Shown here: in pieces, positions 1-13,670 of the stretch
Position numbering within the stretch: the first letter of the stretch is position 1
How the letters are laid out: the number at the start of each line of letters is the position of its first letter
Origin: Whalleya microplaca
Taxonomy: Eukaryota; Ascomycota; Sordariomycetes; Xylariales; Xylariaceae
Reading direction: 5' to 3'
DNA length: 64,000 bases
Assembly: GCA_022497155.1 (NCBI GenBank)
Contig: MU385769.1
Span: 124,001-188,000 of the forward strand
Made by a program: the position numbers and the translations under genes
The notes under the pieces: model-generated
The model's database searches: none
What the model was told of the DNA's origin: nothing
What the model saw: only the letters and a program-made list of their open reading frames with translations

Positions 1-2198
1 TTAAGACTTATTATTAAATCTCCTGCGTATAAAATCGGGATTAATTTCCTATATTAAATTTTTAATTATAAACTGCCGGCGGCCGAAATATAAAGTAAAT
101 ATAAAAATATATTATAAAACCGTTAGTAAAATTATAAAAAATATATATTATATATAAATACTATATTACCTCGATATATATTTTTAGGGGCCTTAAATTT
201 TAGACCTCCGGGCTTATTTAAATTATTAATATAAAAATTTAATTATATATTTATAATACTATCGACCGCAATTAAAAAATCTCTATCGCTACTTATCCTT
301 AGCTCCGGGAAAAAAGTCAGCTTAATAATATAACAAGTTCGCTAGCGGTTTTTTTAACCCTTAAACCATTTATCGCGAACTTTAATAATATTAAAATCCC
401 CGGAAGCCTCGTTTTTTTCTAGCTTAAAAGTTTAAGTTTTATTATTAATAAGACTATCGGTATAATTTCTCCTCCAATTATAGCCTTTTTGTATATTTTA
501 TATTTTCCCGTCTAATATATTAAATAGAAAACGGAAATAATAGTAATAGAAATAAAATATAACTTTATTATTTTGGTACTAAAATATATAAAAATAACTG
601 TTTATAATTTTAAAGCAGACTTTAGTACCGATTTAAACTATATTTATATTATTTAGGCGTTTTATTTAAGGGAATTAAAAATAGTTATTAATCCGGAATT
701 CTATAAAATCTTAAGCTTTTTTATAACCGGTATTATTATATATACCGAAATATAAGTAGTCGCTATTATTCCGTACAATAATTCTAGCTATAAAATCTAG
801 CGTAATGTTAGCTAAAATACGCTATTTTTCGGCTTTAAAAATTAATAGCCGGTATTTTATATTAGGTAATGCAAATAATAATAAATATAATATAATGCTA
901 TTAGCGTAATATAAGATTCGGAATTTATACTTACGGCTTTTCGTTACCTTTAGAACGGCTATATAAAAAAAGGCTAAAATATTTATAATAAACTCGTAAT
1001 TAAACGAGCTATAAAAGTTAAGTATATATAGCTATTATTGCTATTTTTTATTTAAAAATCTCGTAATATAAAAAAACATTCTATATATATATTTATAATA
1101 ATTCGCGAATTTTATAATGCTTAATACGTATAAAAACGCTTGGGAAATAGCGCGACATTTTTTTATAAATCGGCGTAAAACTCGAGAAAACTCGTAATAT
1201 TATTATAGTTTGCGCTATATTTTACGCTATATTTTACGCATTTTTAATATATAACTACCCTTAGCTTTTATATTATTAGCGATATTTAAGGCATATAATA
1301 CGTAATTATATTATTATATATCTAGCTATATAAAGCTTTATTAACTTACGGTAATAATAGCTTTATAAAAGCTTTTATATTATAATAAATACTAGAACTA
1401 TATATAATATAGTAATAAATTAAAAATTTCGTTTATTTTTAAGTAATTTATAATATATACCATTATTTTATAAGGCAGACGCTATATTCCTAACGTATTT
1501 TGCGATATCGGTCTTAAATAAACCGGTATAATTACGAAATTATAAAATAATATAAATAAATATAATTAATAGCGTTTTTAATAATTTAATTATTAAGCTA
1601 AATTAAAATAATAACTATTTTATAGCATATTTTTTAATAGGATAGTTTTAAAAAAAGTGGGATATTTATATTTAAAAGCTTAAATATTTTTTTCCGGTAG
1701 CAAACTATATTATTATAAAGTCGCATTATTTCTTATACGTTATTTATAATAGCTATTACGTAAAAACGTAACGAAAAATAGACCTTAAAGTTTTTATATA
1801 CTATTATCCCGCTAATTTAAAGCATTATTATCGCTTAAAGCTTATAAAATATATACTTTTATATATAACTTATATAAAGTAACGTAAAATAAGGTATATA
1901 TAAATAAAAGCAGAAATAACCCCTAAGCCGGATAACTTAAAAATCGATATATCGTAAGTATTTAATAAGTATTAAATAATCGACTTTTAAATAATAGGTC
2001 GATTTATATAAGTCGTAAAAAATATACCGTAATTAATACTATCTTACATATATATAAGTCTGTTTAATTATAATTTATACCGTATTTTATAAAATACACT
2101 TTTATATACCAACTTTAGGTAACCTAATAATTTTCGACTAATTTATAGCCTTATTATAGTCGACCATATTTTTTTAGTATAATAATAGCTAATTATCC
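1..2198. other. RIP-degraded AT-rich sequence, no assignable gene
   Basis: This stretch is dense in TpA and poor in CpA/TpG, with TAA and TAG in all frames. I could not match any frame to a known family, and I see no terminal repeats that would bound an element here. It is probably decayed transposon or duplicated DNA, inferred from composition only. Confidence 0.6.
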
Positions 2199-2520
2199 CT
2201 AAAAGAAAGATACGCGGATAATAGCGAAGTTAAAAGCTTAACCCGAGATTTAAAAAAGGCTAAAATTAAAGAAATAGTGCTAAAAGTTACAAGTGGCTTT
2301 TAGGATATACGTATTTATAAGCTCTAATTAATTTCTCCCGTTATTAAATTATATAGTTAGATAGATTTTTATATATATTTCGTAAAAGATAACTACATTA
2401 TTAGATATAAAGTATTATATATAAAAGTCCCAGCAAAAATAGTCGCAAATTTCAGGCGTTTTATTAATATAGCTACGCAAGTAAAGAATAAAAAGGTTAC
2501 CGAAAGACACCGGGCATTTT
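2199..2520 (+). pseudogene. Decayed coding-like frame, function unknown
   Basis: One plus-strand frame runs about 107 codons with only three internal stops, all TAA or TAG and so explainable by RIP of CAA, CAG or TGG. The conceptual product is basic and mixed helix/strand in character, with segments such as SLTRDLKKAKIKEIVLKVTS and a later KVPAKIVANFRRFINIATQV. That is far more open than the surroundings. I do not recognise the family. The frame ends just before the outer end of the inverted repeat at 2544, so it could be old host or transposon coding sequence interrupted by that element. No start codon or promoter can be identified. Confidence 0.35.
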
Positions 2521-2543
2521 AAGCTTAAGTAACCGGGTAAATA

Positions 2544-2780
2544 TACCATGTAGCACCTAAAGGCGGACAGCCTCCAACGCCGGGCCGGGTAAAATACACC
2601 AAAAGTAATAAAAACTTACCAACTTTACTTATATATAAAACAGCCACCTTAATAATTATAAATAAAAACTAAAATGATTTTAATAATTAATTACTTAAAC
2701 TCTTATAATTATTTAGTTTAATATTTTTGCGATTTTTTATTAGCGAGATATTTTAAAACGAAAAAAAAGTTATAAATTTT
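2544..2780 (+). repeat. Left arm of the inverted repeat
   Basis: This arm pairs with 3028-3289. Its outer 80 bases keep more G and C (around GGCGGACAGCC and GCCGGGCCGGG) than the flanking DNA, so it has lost less sequence to RIP than its surroundings. Confidence 0.65.
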
Positions 2781-3027
2781 TTAAAAATTCGCTAACAAAT
2801 GCCAGCAGAAAAAAAAAAGATATTACATTTTACTATGTGATTTTTTTTTACTATACTCACACACGTATATTTAAATTATATAATTTAATATTTTAATATA
2901 TATTAATAACTTATAATATAAACTTATATATTATAAAGTTTTATTTTTAAAATTTTATTTACAGGTAATATATTAGAATTTATATAATTATATTTTATTA
3001 AAACTTTATGTAATATATTATATAACA

Positions 3028-3289
3028 AGGGGTTAAAACTTTTTTCGAAAATTTCAATATTTCGTTACGAAATATCTCGCTAATAAAAAATCGTAAAAAT
3101 ATCAAACTAAATAATTATTAAACTTTAAGTAATTAATTATTTTAATTATTTTAATTTATATTTATAACTATTAAGGTGGCTGTTTTATTTATAAGTAAAG
3201 ATTGTAAGTTTGTTGAATTTTTAACCTAATTTGGTGCATTTCAGGTGGCCCGGGGTTTATGGCTGTCCGGGGGTGGGTGCCGTATGGTA
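3028..3289 (-). repeat. Right arm of the inverted repeat
   Basis: Reverse complement of the left arm. It holds unusually TG-rich sequence for this window (around GGTGGCCCGGGG and GGCTGTCCGGGGGTGGG), so it is the less mutated arm. A 72-codon open frame starting at 3245 lies across its outer end and is most likely fortuitous. Confidence 0.65.
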
Positions 3290-6200
3290 CGTATATATAT
3301 ATATTTAGCGTATTCCGCTTATCCCTATCTAATTTACTATAGACCTTTAAGAAATAGACGCAGTTTTGGAGTCTTATTATTAGGGAAGTATAAATATATT
3401 ATAACTAGAATCCTTAGGGGAAAGGGGGGTGGTTTTCCAAATATTTATAGCTATAGCTTATAAGGCGTCCTAAAACCCTGAATCACTAACTATATATCCC
3501 TATAGTTTAATATATTTAACCCATTTACCTAATTATTTGCTATTCCACTATTAGGTTTTTTAAAGTAACCGTAATACTTATATATCTTTATCGATACCTA
3601 AAACATTATTATATTATTTCGTATTTTAGTAATAAACCTTTTAATTAAGCCTATATATATATCTTTTTTTTCACCCGTTTTATTAAAGTCTATTTAATCC
3701 TATTTAAAATATTCTTTTGTTTCGCTTTAAATCTTTTTTAACTAACGTAATATATAGGGATAAAATTATTATAATATAAACGCAAAAAGTTAATAATATT
3801 TTTATCGGATAATATAATAAAGTTTTTTTTTTCTGCCTTTTAAATTCCCCCGTTTTATTATATATATTGTAATAAAATATAAAAAGCCTATTATTAAGAC
3901 TTAATAATTAAACACTTTCCGGTTTTATATAAGCTTAAATAATATATTATAAAATCTTATATAATATTTTTTTTAGCTATTTATAATAATTGTCTATATA
4001 TAAAGACATTATTAAAAAAGGTATTTTATAATAAAAATTAAATTATAATTTAATATTTTTAAATATATATTTTAATAGTTAATATTAATAGACGCTTAAA
4101 CCCTTTTATATAAATTATATTACCTAAAAGAAATAATTATATATAAACTAAAAGAAATTTTATAAAAGGCTATAAAATTAAAAATATATAATATATAATA
4201 TTCCTTTAATTATATTTGCCCTTACTATAAAAATATTTAATTAGTTTTTATTTTAAAAACTATAGCAATATATACTTAATAATAATCTCTTTTCCGAGAC
4301 TAAATTTCTAAAAAAGGTATATATAATGCCTCGCGTATCCCCTCTACTATTCCGTCAAATAATTTGCCCGAAAATATCAAAAAAACTCGCAACGCCCGCA
4401 TATAACATATATTTAACTATTTTATTTCTTTTATTTTATCACTTTCTATTCGGGAATAATACTAATTCCTATAACGCAAAAACTTCTAAGGTTTTTTTTA
4501 ATTAATATATATAAATAGTTATAAATCGATATAATTATCGCGCGATACCTAAACCTAAACACTTATTAAAATCGGATAATCCGCAATTAAGCCTTACATT
4601 TTAATAAAGAAAATACGGGATTTAAATTATATAAAACGTATTTTATATAATAAATATAGTAATATATAACTTATTACGCGTTACCCTTTTATCGGGCTAA
4701 CAATTTAGCCCCTATTTATTAGTAATAATAAAATTGGAATTATAAAAACGCCTATAACGTTATAGCTATAAATAGCCTATTAAATAACAAACTTTTACTT
4801 TAAAATCTTTTTAAAGTTCTCCCGTCTTTTAAATTATTATAAAAGTTTTATATAAGCAAGTCTTATCTAAGTCTTAACAGCCTTAGCCTTATTTTAGCAA
4901 AATAAATTAAAAAAAGCCGATATATAGTTTTAAATAAAAAGTTATTAGGCAGATTTATATTTATAAAACGTAAGATATAAAAGCAATTAAAATACTTAAT
5001 AACTAAAATATAACTTAACTAAAAAAAGAATAATATATATTATAAACAATAGTTTAAAAAGGTAATTAAAATAAAAAAAAGTCGGTATATTATTATTTTT
5101 TTATTATATTAAATAGTTCGACTAATATTACTAATAAAAATTACATTAAAAATTATTAATTAATATTCTGCTAAAAAGAAATATAACCCCTATAAGCCTT
5201 TATATTTAACTTATAATTATAACTAAAAAAAAGAAATTTATTTAAAACCGTAATATATACGGCTAAAAAAACCCTAAGCCCGGAAAGAAAAACAGGCAGG
5301 TACTTTTATTTAAAAGCAATATAATTTGCTTTTTAAAAAGTTCCGTCTTATTAGTTTTTTAACCCTATAACTCTAGCTTACTTAAGAAATATAATATAAC
5401 TATATCCGTATATCCGAACGGCAAGCTATATATCTTTAATATAATAAAGGTTTCCCGCTATAATATTTTAATACGATCTAATTTTCCTTAAAAATAATCT
5501 AAAATCGCAAATCCCATAAAAATTATAAAAAAGTCGAACCGGGACTTTATTATATTTAGCTAAATTACTATATAAAAATCGAGATATATCTCTATTATAA
5601 TCTTTAAAAATAATAAAAAAACCTAGTTATATTAATTCTAGCTAGCGGTATATAAATATTTAAAGAAATAAATATAAGCGAATGTAAGCTAAATTTACAA
5701 CAATAGTTCTAATCCTATAATAAGTTATAGCTTCACCTTTAATTTTCTAATAGCTATATTAAATTTCCCTAACTTATATAATATAATATTTAAATACAAA
5801 ATAACCTTTATACTTAATAACAAAAACTCGAAAATCCGGAGTGCTTTTATATAATAGCCCGCGATTTAGTAAATAATACCTCAGGTAACTAATACCCGGT
5901 TATTTTTAAACTTACCGAAAGTTAATAAAAAACTATTATAATTTATATTAAACGCTAAAATTTCTTATATAACTAAGTTTATATTATTAATATCAATTTT
6001 TTATTTAGCTTTAAATATAGCAAGATCTATAAAAAAAAAATTAAAACATTAGTCGTTACGAAAAAATATAATATCCCTATTTCGGTATAATATATTTTTA
6101 TATAAATATATAATTTAAGCTTTACTTACGCTAATATAGGCGCGTAATAATTTATATTTTTGCCGATAAAAATTAGCGGATATTAAAATCCGTTTTATAA

Positions 6201-8931
6201 CTAATAAAACTAACTCTTTAAAAACCTAATTACTAAAATGTAATAAAAATAAGCAAGTTTTAATAACTAGGGCTTATAAAAGCTCCTATATAAATTATAA
6301 TATTACTTATAAATTTTTTAAATAAAGAAAAATATTATTTAAATAAAGTAAAATTATTATATTAACTTTTATATAACTATTAATAATATAAACATATATA
6401 TATAATATATATATAAATATTTAAGGTACCCGTTTATATTAAAAAGCTACTTACTTTTTCGGTTTAATCGACTGGTATTTCGGGAATATATAACATATTA
6501 TTCTAATAGCCTCCACCCTTTAAAAGTAGGAGTAAACCTATAAGACTTTAGCTAACTGTCGATCTATTTATATAATACTAAAAGTAAACCTAATAAAGCT
6601 AATAGATTTAAAAATATATAATATATTATTAAATTTCGATTTATTATTAAAATATTAATAAAGTTATAAGCTAATAATAATAATCTCCCTATTATTACCC
6701 CATATTTATAATAATTAATACGCCCGGAAAAATAAACTTAATAATATTTTTAAAACTTTTAGGCATAATAAAAAATATATAAAAGCTTAAATACTAAAGT
6801 TAAGCCTATTAATAATTCGGTTAAACTAAATATTACTTAATTAATTAATAAAAAAACTACCCGCCCTTTTATATAACTTTTACCTTAACTTTTTTATCGA
6901 TAAATTTAAAAAATAATTTAGCGTTTCGCGGTTTCGTATATTATAATTAATATTAAATATAATATAAAATATATTAATTAATATAAAAGAACCTTTAATC
7001 TGAAATAACGAATATATAATATCCGCCCTTAAGGTTTTTTAAATACGGTAATTAAATATATATATATTAATATACCTTTTAACGTATCGATCTTAATTAC
7101 CTTAAAAAATAGCTATTATATTTCGGACCGATTTTTCTGCTTATAATAATTCCATAATATTAAAAAAAACCATTTAATAATAAAAAACTGCATTATTTAT
7201 TAACTTATAAACTTTATATAGCTTTTAAATAATAGTAGATAAAATATTAAAAATTATCTTATCGTTATATATATAAAGCAATTATATAATATCCTCGCTT
7301 ATTAAAATTAAAAAAGCTATATAATATATACTATATTTTATAATATATATAAATAATCCTTAAACGAGTTATTAAGTAATACGGGCTAATATAGGGGTAT
7401 AAGGGCATTAAAAAACATATATTAGATTATTTTTATAACCGTAGTATCTAATATAAAAATAGTACGTAATTCGGGATATTTGGAATATTTCGGAAGCTAT
7501 TACTTAATATTATTAAAGTAATTTATATTATTATAACATTTAATATAATATTTATATATTTACTATTATTATTTCACTTATTATTTTAATAATATTTATA
7601 AATGTTTAAGCGGAAAAAACTCTAATTAGCCCGGCTAATATAAATATAAAACCTAAAGTTTAAATAATAATAAAATCTATTCGAAAACGTAATATACGTT
7701 ACTTAACGTCTTAATAACCTCGTAAAATTATTATCTATTTCTAAAATTATAGCCGTATAATTAGGCTTAATAATATACCGCCTAATACGTAAGCTATTCA
7801 CCCTTAATTACTCCGTATTACTTAGCTTTTTAGCAGTTTCGAAAATCCTATAAACTAAAGCAAACTAATAAAGGCATAACTAACTCTTATATTTAAAAAT
7901 AATCTCTAAATTAGCCCCAAAACCTCTTAAACCTATTAAATTTTTTACTATATAAGCCTTAAAATCTTCGCTAAAAAATACCTAATTAAATATAGCAAAA
8001 TTATTAAAAAAAGGTTTAAAATATAATAATAATTAGCTCTCGGTATATAAACGCTATTTTATATATTATTATAAATAAAATTAGCCTTTATAAAAAAGAA
8101 AAATACTAATACGTTAATAAAATAATATAGTCGCTAAGATTTGTTTGCCCGCAAGTATTAACTTAATATTTAAAATAACTAGTTATAGTTTTTACTGTTT
8201 TAAAAGCTTAGGTAATATATTTTATTTAGTCGGGTAGCAAATCTAACAGTAAAAAAAAAAACGTCTAAAAAAGCAGTAAAAATTAATAATATATTTAATT
8301 TTATAAATAATAAAGCCGTTTAACCCTTAAATTAACGTAGCTATTTTACCTTATAATTACTTTAAAAAGTCGCAAATAATTTGCCTTAAAAATAAAAAAG
8401 TTAGTTTATTATATATATTTAAGCTATCTTATTTTTTAAATAGCCTCGAATAAATTAAGTTTTAAAATATTTTTTCTTATTTTTAATTTTAAATATGCCT
8501 TTTTTTTTCCGTTTGCTATTAAGAATTTTAAGCCCTTATTATAAACTCGAAAAACGTTATTTAATTCCGATATCTTATCGAAAGATATAATAACTGATTA
8601 TATATTAAATTCTATTATTAAAATTTAAAAAATAAAAATATTTTTATATCTACTTAAAAAAAAAAAAAAAGGAAAGCGAAAATACTTAAAACGTAAATTT
8701 ATTTTTATTAATCGGATAAATATTTATTTATATTAATAAAAACTAAAGAAATTAATTATTTAAAATTTAAGCGAAACTTAAACAAACTTTCCAAAAAAAA
8801 AGAATAATATAAATAATTTAAGTTTATATATAAGGTATAAATATCCAAACTTATCTATAAAAGGGCTTATAGATTTAAACCTCCCTTTAATAACTTTTTT
8901 TAATAACTTTATATAATTTTTATTATTAGTA
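3290..8931. other. Long RIP-degraded stretch, no supported gene
   Basis: The first 200 bases (to about 3480) keep TG and GGGG runs and are less mutated, including a GGGGAAAGGGGGGTGG segment near 3418. The rest is extremely TpA-rich. A plus-strand frame around 4870-5700 looks partly coding, with a readable run near 5240-5330, but I could not assign it. A 16-base poly(A) lies near 8656. No terminal repeats were seen. Confidence 0.5.
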
Positions 8932-9230
8932 AAGCTATTTCGGGATCCGGATAATATTAGCCTCCCTTCCTTTATCAAAAATGCTAGCGAATCTATTAGA
9001 TTTAGCGACATTATATAATCCTTATTATTAGAAAAGCCGTTTTAAAATCCGGATAATATTAGCCCCCTTTTTTTTATTAGAAATAATAGCGAATTTACTA
9101 AGTTTAGCGACGCTATATAATTCTTATCGTTAAAAAAGCTGTTTCGGGATCTAAATAATACTAGTCTCTTTTTCCTTATTAAAAATGCTAGCGAATTTAT
9201 TAAATATATTAAATTAGTAATAAGCGAAGT
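8932..9230 (+). repeat. Three in-frame 101-102 bp tandem repeats
   Basis: Units start near 8932, 9033 and 9135. Each holds a block like GGGATCCGGATAATATTAG, then CTAGCGAAT, then TTTAGCGAC. The period is close to 34 codons and the repeats stay in frame with the downstream Est1-like domain, giving FRDPDNIS...NASE-type units. A weaker, shorter fourth unit may precede at 8860-8931. The differences include transitions typical of RIP. Confidence 0.75.
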
Positions 9231-9696
9231 TACTATAAAATATCTATATATTGTAGTTAACGATATTAACGCAAGCTTAAAAACGATTAAAAAGAAATAT
9301 ATCGAAGCCGCTAATAATTAATATAATAACGAGACTTAACTAAATAATTAGGATTTTTAAGTTATAATAAACTTATATAAATCGCTTTTTTATAAGTATT
9401 ATAACTTTTACTTTTTTTTATAACATTTTATAGCAAGTTAGCTATTTCAATAATAAATATTAAAAAACGCTATAATTAATTATATATAAGGTTACGGTAT
9501 TAGTAATTTTATTTATTTATTATATTATAAGCTACTACATTTTTCGGAATATTTACTTAGGTATATAAATATATTATATTTTATTTTAATTATTTTATAT
9601 AAAACTATACCGGGTTTTAAAAATAAATTAACAATATGCCTTAAAAATTTAATATAATATAAGTTAATATTAAGGCGACGTAACTTTATTATAAAA
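8932..9696 (+). pseudogene. Est1-type DNA/RNA-binding domain protein remnant
   Basis: One plus frame reads through about 255 codons with stops only at TAA/TAG. From 9211 it follows, position by position and with conserved spacing, the fungal family carrying an Est1-type DNA/RNA-binding region. It starts LVISEV, then LYKSLFYKYYNF (family pattern LH..LLHEHHDF), then GYGISNFIYLL (HGIHSFLELL), LYKTIPGF (LYETVPAF) and CLKNLI-stop-YK (CLGDL.RYR). The distance from the QH position to the W position is 22 residues in both, and W is a stop here, as RIP of TGG predicts. The same frame continues upstream through three 34-residue repeats (8932-9230). Family members are usually much longer, so this is a partial, dead copy, probably a RIP target because it was duplicated. 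The match was made from memory of the family pattern. Confidence 0.72.
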
Positions 9697-12600
9697 TATT
9701 TATAATATATAAAACTACTATTAAAAAAAGTGGCGTTTTAAATAAAAAAAATTAAGCTTATATATCCTAATATTAATATTTAAAGGTATTAAAATATAGC
9801 CGTATCTACTAACCGTAATAAATATAGCTATCGTATAAACTTATGTTACCTCTTTCCCCTAATATATAATAAGATTTAATATTAAAAAATTATAAATAAA
9901 TAAAGTTTAAAAACTTTTCTTATTTTTACTTTAGTATAGTTTTATAAAAAAAAACTAAGGCGTAATATTAATAAATATTAAGAGAATTTCTAATATTATA
10001 TCCGGATAAAAGGGTAGTTTTATTTTTAAATAAATTATATATAAAAAGTATTATTAAAGGGGTTTTTACTATTTTTATTATTTTTTAATATCTACCCGGA
10101 AAATTTAAAAAAGCTATTAACTACTATAAAATAAAAATCTTAAAAATTATAACCTAGTAATTAATTTAAGTTAGCTTAGGGGTTAATAAATTAAAAGAAA
10201 TGCTAATATTTCAAAATTAATAAATAAAAAGACCTTTTAGTTTATAATATTTAATTAGGTAATATATTTATAATAAAAAAACGGATCTCTTATAATATAA
10301 AAATTTGCTTATTTATTTAAGCTCGGTTTATTATCGGAAATAGGCTTCGTTATCCTAAAATTTCCAAAAAAAATCGCAGAAGTCCCGAAAATAAAAGTAG
10401 ACAAAATAATAAAAAAACCCGAGTTAGAAATCTACTACTTTATTTGCTTAAACGAGGTAAACTTTAAAATAGCGGTTATTATTAAGCTATATAAATACTA
10501 GTTTTAGGAAAAATATATTGCTAAATAGTTTAAATAATCCCACTAGTATTCGAATTGTTATATAAATATATATAAACTTTATTTTTATATTATAACTAGC
10601 CTATTTTTTAGTTTAAATATATAAGTTTTTTTTATAATTATATTAATAGTAAAAAAATAAATTAAAAATTATATCTAATAATCGGTAAAGTTATCTACTA
10701 GTTTATTATAAGGTTCCACTTTTTTTAAAATTTAATTATTAAGTTTACTTACTTATTATAATATATTTTATATTACCGATACAAAAACTATTATTTTAAC
10801 CTCCCTTACTAACTAATATTTAAATATATTATATTCTTCCTTTTTACGGGTAAAAAATAAATGTTAGCTATAAAAAAGTACTTATTTACTACTAAAAACC
10901 TTAGGGCAATTTTTCGCAACGGATAAATTTTAATAAGATATTTAAAATAGTTTAGTTTAATTTATTTTAAGAAAACTTAATGCTTATTTAAATAATATAA
11001 AAATATCCCGATTATTATCGATATACCCTTTTTTCTTAATCGGCAGGAAATTATTTTAACTATATTTTTAAAGCTAGCGGAAATATAAAAGTAATTTTTA
11101 AGTAACGTAAATTCCGGGTAAAGAAATAATAAAGTAAGAATATCGGGATCCCTATTAAAAAATAGCTTTAAAGTTATAAATCTTACTTTATATATACTAT
11201 AAAAAGAATTTTCGAAAAATATTCGATTAAAATTATATTAAAGTCTATCTATAAAAATTAAGTCGCGTCGGGGCTAAAATGCCCTTAATCGCGGTCCTAT
11301 TATAATTATATAACTTATATTAGTTCGGACTTTTTTAATAATTAAAACTATTACTTATAAAATTAGTAAAAAACTTATAACTAAAGCAATTTCCCTAAAA
11401 AATTAGCGCTCGCGTTTTTATATTTCCGTTATATATTTATAGTAATATATTAATATAAAAAATTAGATATTATTTTCGCGGCTTATATTAATATTTTCGT
11501 AAAATAATAATTTCTTACTTACTATATAAGCATAAATATATCTGGCACGATAATTTTAGCAAAATAAATAAGCAATTATAATAAAGTTATTATAAATAAA
11601 TAAAGCTATTTTAAACGCAGTTTTACCGAGGCTATAAAACCTAACTTATAACATTAAAGGTAAAAAAACGTCCTAAGCGATATTATAAGTTATTAATATA
11701 ATACTCGCGTTAAACCAGGTTAAATTATAAAATTTAATTCCTTAATAAATAATATAATTAGCTAACGGTTAAAGTAATAAAGCATAACAAAAACATACGT
11801 TTATTTTAATATAAAATTTCACTTTTAGCTATAATACCGGCAAAATCTTCTACTAAATACCTTTAAATTAAGCGGCGGTTAAAGCTTCCGTAAATTATAT
11901 AAAAATAATCTGCCTAATACTTAAGTAATTTTTAGATATATATACGCTATTAAATTAATATCCCGAATTTAAGAGAAATAAGGCTTTATATCTATAATCG
12001 TAAAGCCGATTTGTTATAAAAGCGATATATCTAACGCTTTTAAACTTAATATATCGAGCTTATACCTTGGCTAAAAAGTCGACATATATTTCGAAAAGCT
12101 TCCGAAACTTAACCTAAACGTTTTCCGCATTTATAATAACGTATTCGCGTAATAAATACTCGGTAATTCCCTTTCGTATTTCGAAAGGCAGATAATATAA
12201 TATCTTTAGACTTAATATTAAATTAAACCGAAACTAGTTAATATATTACTATTTCTTAATAAAAAAAAGCTTATATATATAAGCAACTATCGGAATAAAT
12301 TCCCGCGATATTTTAAATAAAACTTTAATACATTTAAAATTATAAACCAAAGCCTAGCTTCCGCTATATATATATACGCCGAAATAATAAATATATTTAG
12401 TTATATCCCGAAAGTAATATATAAAATAATAATCCGTAAATTTTACCTTATACTGGAATTACTTAAAAAACTCCTTATTATTACAGACTAAATATTACGT
12501 TAGTTATAAAAGACGCTAGCAAGTTATTTATAACAGTAAACGGGAAAAAATTCCTTATTTACGATAATATTTATACTAATTAAAAGCTCGAATTAGCAAA

Positions 12601-12922
12601 AATTATATCGATAAAGTATGCACTTTTCGGTCGCCATTATTAAAGGAGATAATATGCCTTTTATTAGGAATAAAAGTCGTTAGAAAAGTTTCCGAAAAAG
12701 TTTTAAAGGGAGAAAATAATAAGCTTTTCGACTTAACAAAAAGCTATTATTATAAATGGGAGCGCTACCTCCAGTTTATTAAATATAATATATTTAAATA
12801 AAACAAAAGGGAGGCTTTTTATTTACTTTATATAAAATACCCTATAGTAGTAATAAAGAATATTAAATAAATGTTATATTAATGTTAGGGAAATAAACTA
12901 CTTATAACTACTAAATAAATAC
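9697..12922. other. RIP-degraded stretch with scattered coding-like frames
   Basis: A plus frame from about 10343 to 10498 is open for roughly 50 codons (GFVILKFPKKIAEV then KVDKIIKKPELEIYYF). Another, from 12234 to about 12720, is open apart from TAA/TAG and encodes helical, leucine- and isoleucine-rich sequence. These may be further pieces of duplicated host genes, possibly including the C-terminal part of the Est1-like gene, but no family was recognised. The rest is plain AT-rich DNA. Confidence 0.4.
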
Positions 12923-13022
12923 TTACTTAAGTAAGTAATAATTCCTTTTAAGGCATAAGGCATAAACCATTACTATAGTATTAAGTATTATATAAGGTGG
13001 GGAGAACAGGCATAAGTAATCC

Positions 13023-13145
13023 ATGTGTGAGGTGGTCAAAGCGTTCGGCACATAAAAAGGGAAAATTAAGCTGCTAGCTTTAAACCTCTTTATTATTTTT
13101 AATACACTTATTCCTAGCCTCTTGTTATCCGATACCTGCACACTT
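13023..13145 (+). repeat. 123-bp direct repeat, copy A
   Basis: Runs from ATGTGTGA to CTGCACACTT and matches 13671-13793 without gaps. All differences I see are transitions (for example CACATAAAAAGG against CACACAAAAAGG, and TTATTATTTTT against CCATTATCCTT). This copy carries more of the T/A states and is therefore the more RIP-altered one. TG...CA ends would suit a very small LTR, but see copy B. Confidence 0.85.
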
Positions 13146-13670
13146 TTAGCGAGCTTAATAAGGATAGCAAGTCGAAAAGGCCTGTCTTATTAATTAATTA
13201 AATCTTATTGTTAATACGCCTTACTATTAATTGCTAGCAGTTCTTGTCTCGCGTTTAGTCGCTATTGCTTCGCCGCCGCTATTTTATCTATTAAAAACCA
13301 ACTAACTTTACCGGAAGTTCATTAGATTTTAATTTGTCCTAAAAGCCTACCAAATTTTATCTTATCTTTATTATTTTAATATTTATCTACCGTTTATTAT
13401 CGTTTTACCGGGGTTATTTAATTACGTGCGATAACCGTAATTCTTTACGTGGTTAAGCGGTCGCGGTCGGGTTAATGCTCTCGCTATGTTAGGATTATAG
13501 TTCGGCTATTAGGTAAGTGGTCCGGAATAAGAGAATAAAGTGGTTAATGGTATCGCTATCGGATATTTATATTAAGTGAAGTAAAAGTTCAGTAATTAAT
13601 AGTGGTAACGCCTTCGTTCTGGCTGGTCGGCGTTACGAATAAGGGCATTCGCGTTATAGGCGCTATGGCA
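13146..13670. other. Low-RIP island between the 123-bp repeats
   Basis: This 525-bp segment keeps TG and CA dinucleotides (for example near 13250 and 13500-13600) and is GC-richer than almost anything else here. No tRNA, rRNA or protein family is recognisable. Both strands are open across 13589-13799 (66 and 65 codons), and the reverse-strand frame shares its first 40 or so residues with a frame in copy A simply because the DNA is duplicated. It may be recently inserted or too short and too low in copy number to attract RIP. Confidence 0.5.

Larger units (their letters stand above)
2544..3289. mobile_element. Long inverted-repeat (foldback/MITE-like) element
   Basis: The segment at 2544-2780 matches the reverse complement of 3028-3289 along almost its whole length. 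Shared blocks include the outer TACCAT/ATGGTA, CGGACAGCC, a block reading AAAACAGCCACCTTAATA and the inner GCGAGATATTT. Most mismatches between the arms are transitions. The spacer of about 250 bp is plain AT-rich sequence without a transposase frame. Long arms around a non-coding core fit a non-autonomous DNA transposon or foldback element. I could not define a target-site duplication: flanks are AAATA on the left and CGTATA on the right. A palindrome from an inverted duplication is the alternative. Confidence 0.65.

Noticed and set aside
3245..3463. 72-codon plus-strand ORF
   Set aside because: It begins inside the right arm of the inverted repeat, covers low-complexity Gly and Tyr-rich sequence, and has no start context or relation to a known protein. 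Chance opening in a less mutated patch.
8778..9011. 77-codon minus-strand ORF
   Set aside because: It lies antisense to the 34-codon repeats and the Est1-like frame, which is supported by a position-by-position family match. Treated as a shadow.
12923..13141. 72-codon minus-strand ORF
   Set aside because: Its shared part with 13589-13789 comes from the 123-bp DNA repeat; no independent evidence for coding and the rest is unlike any protein I know.
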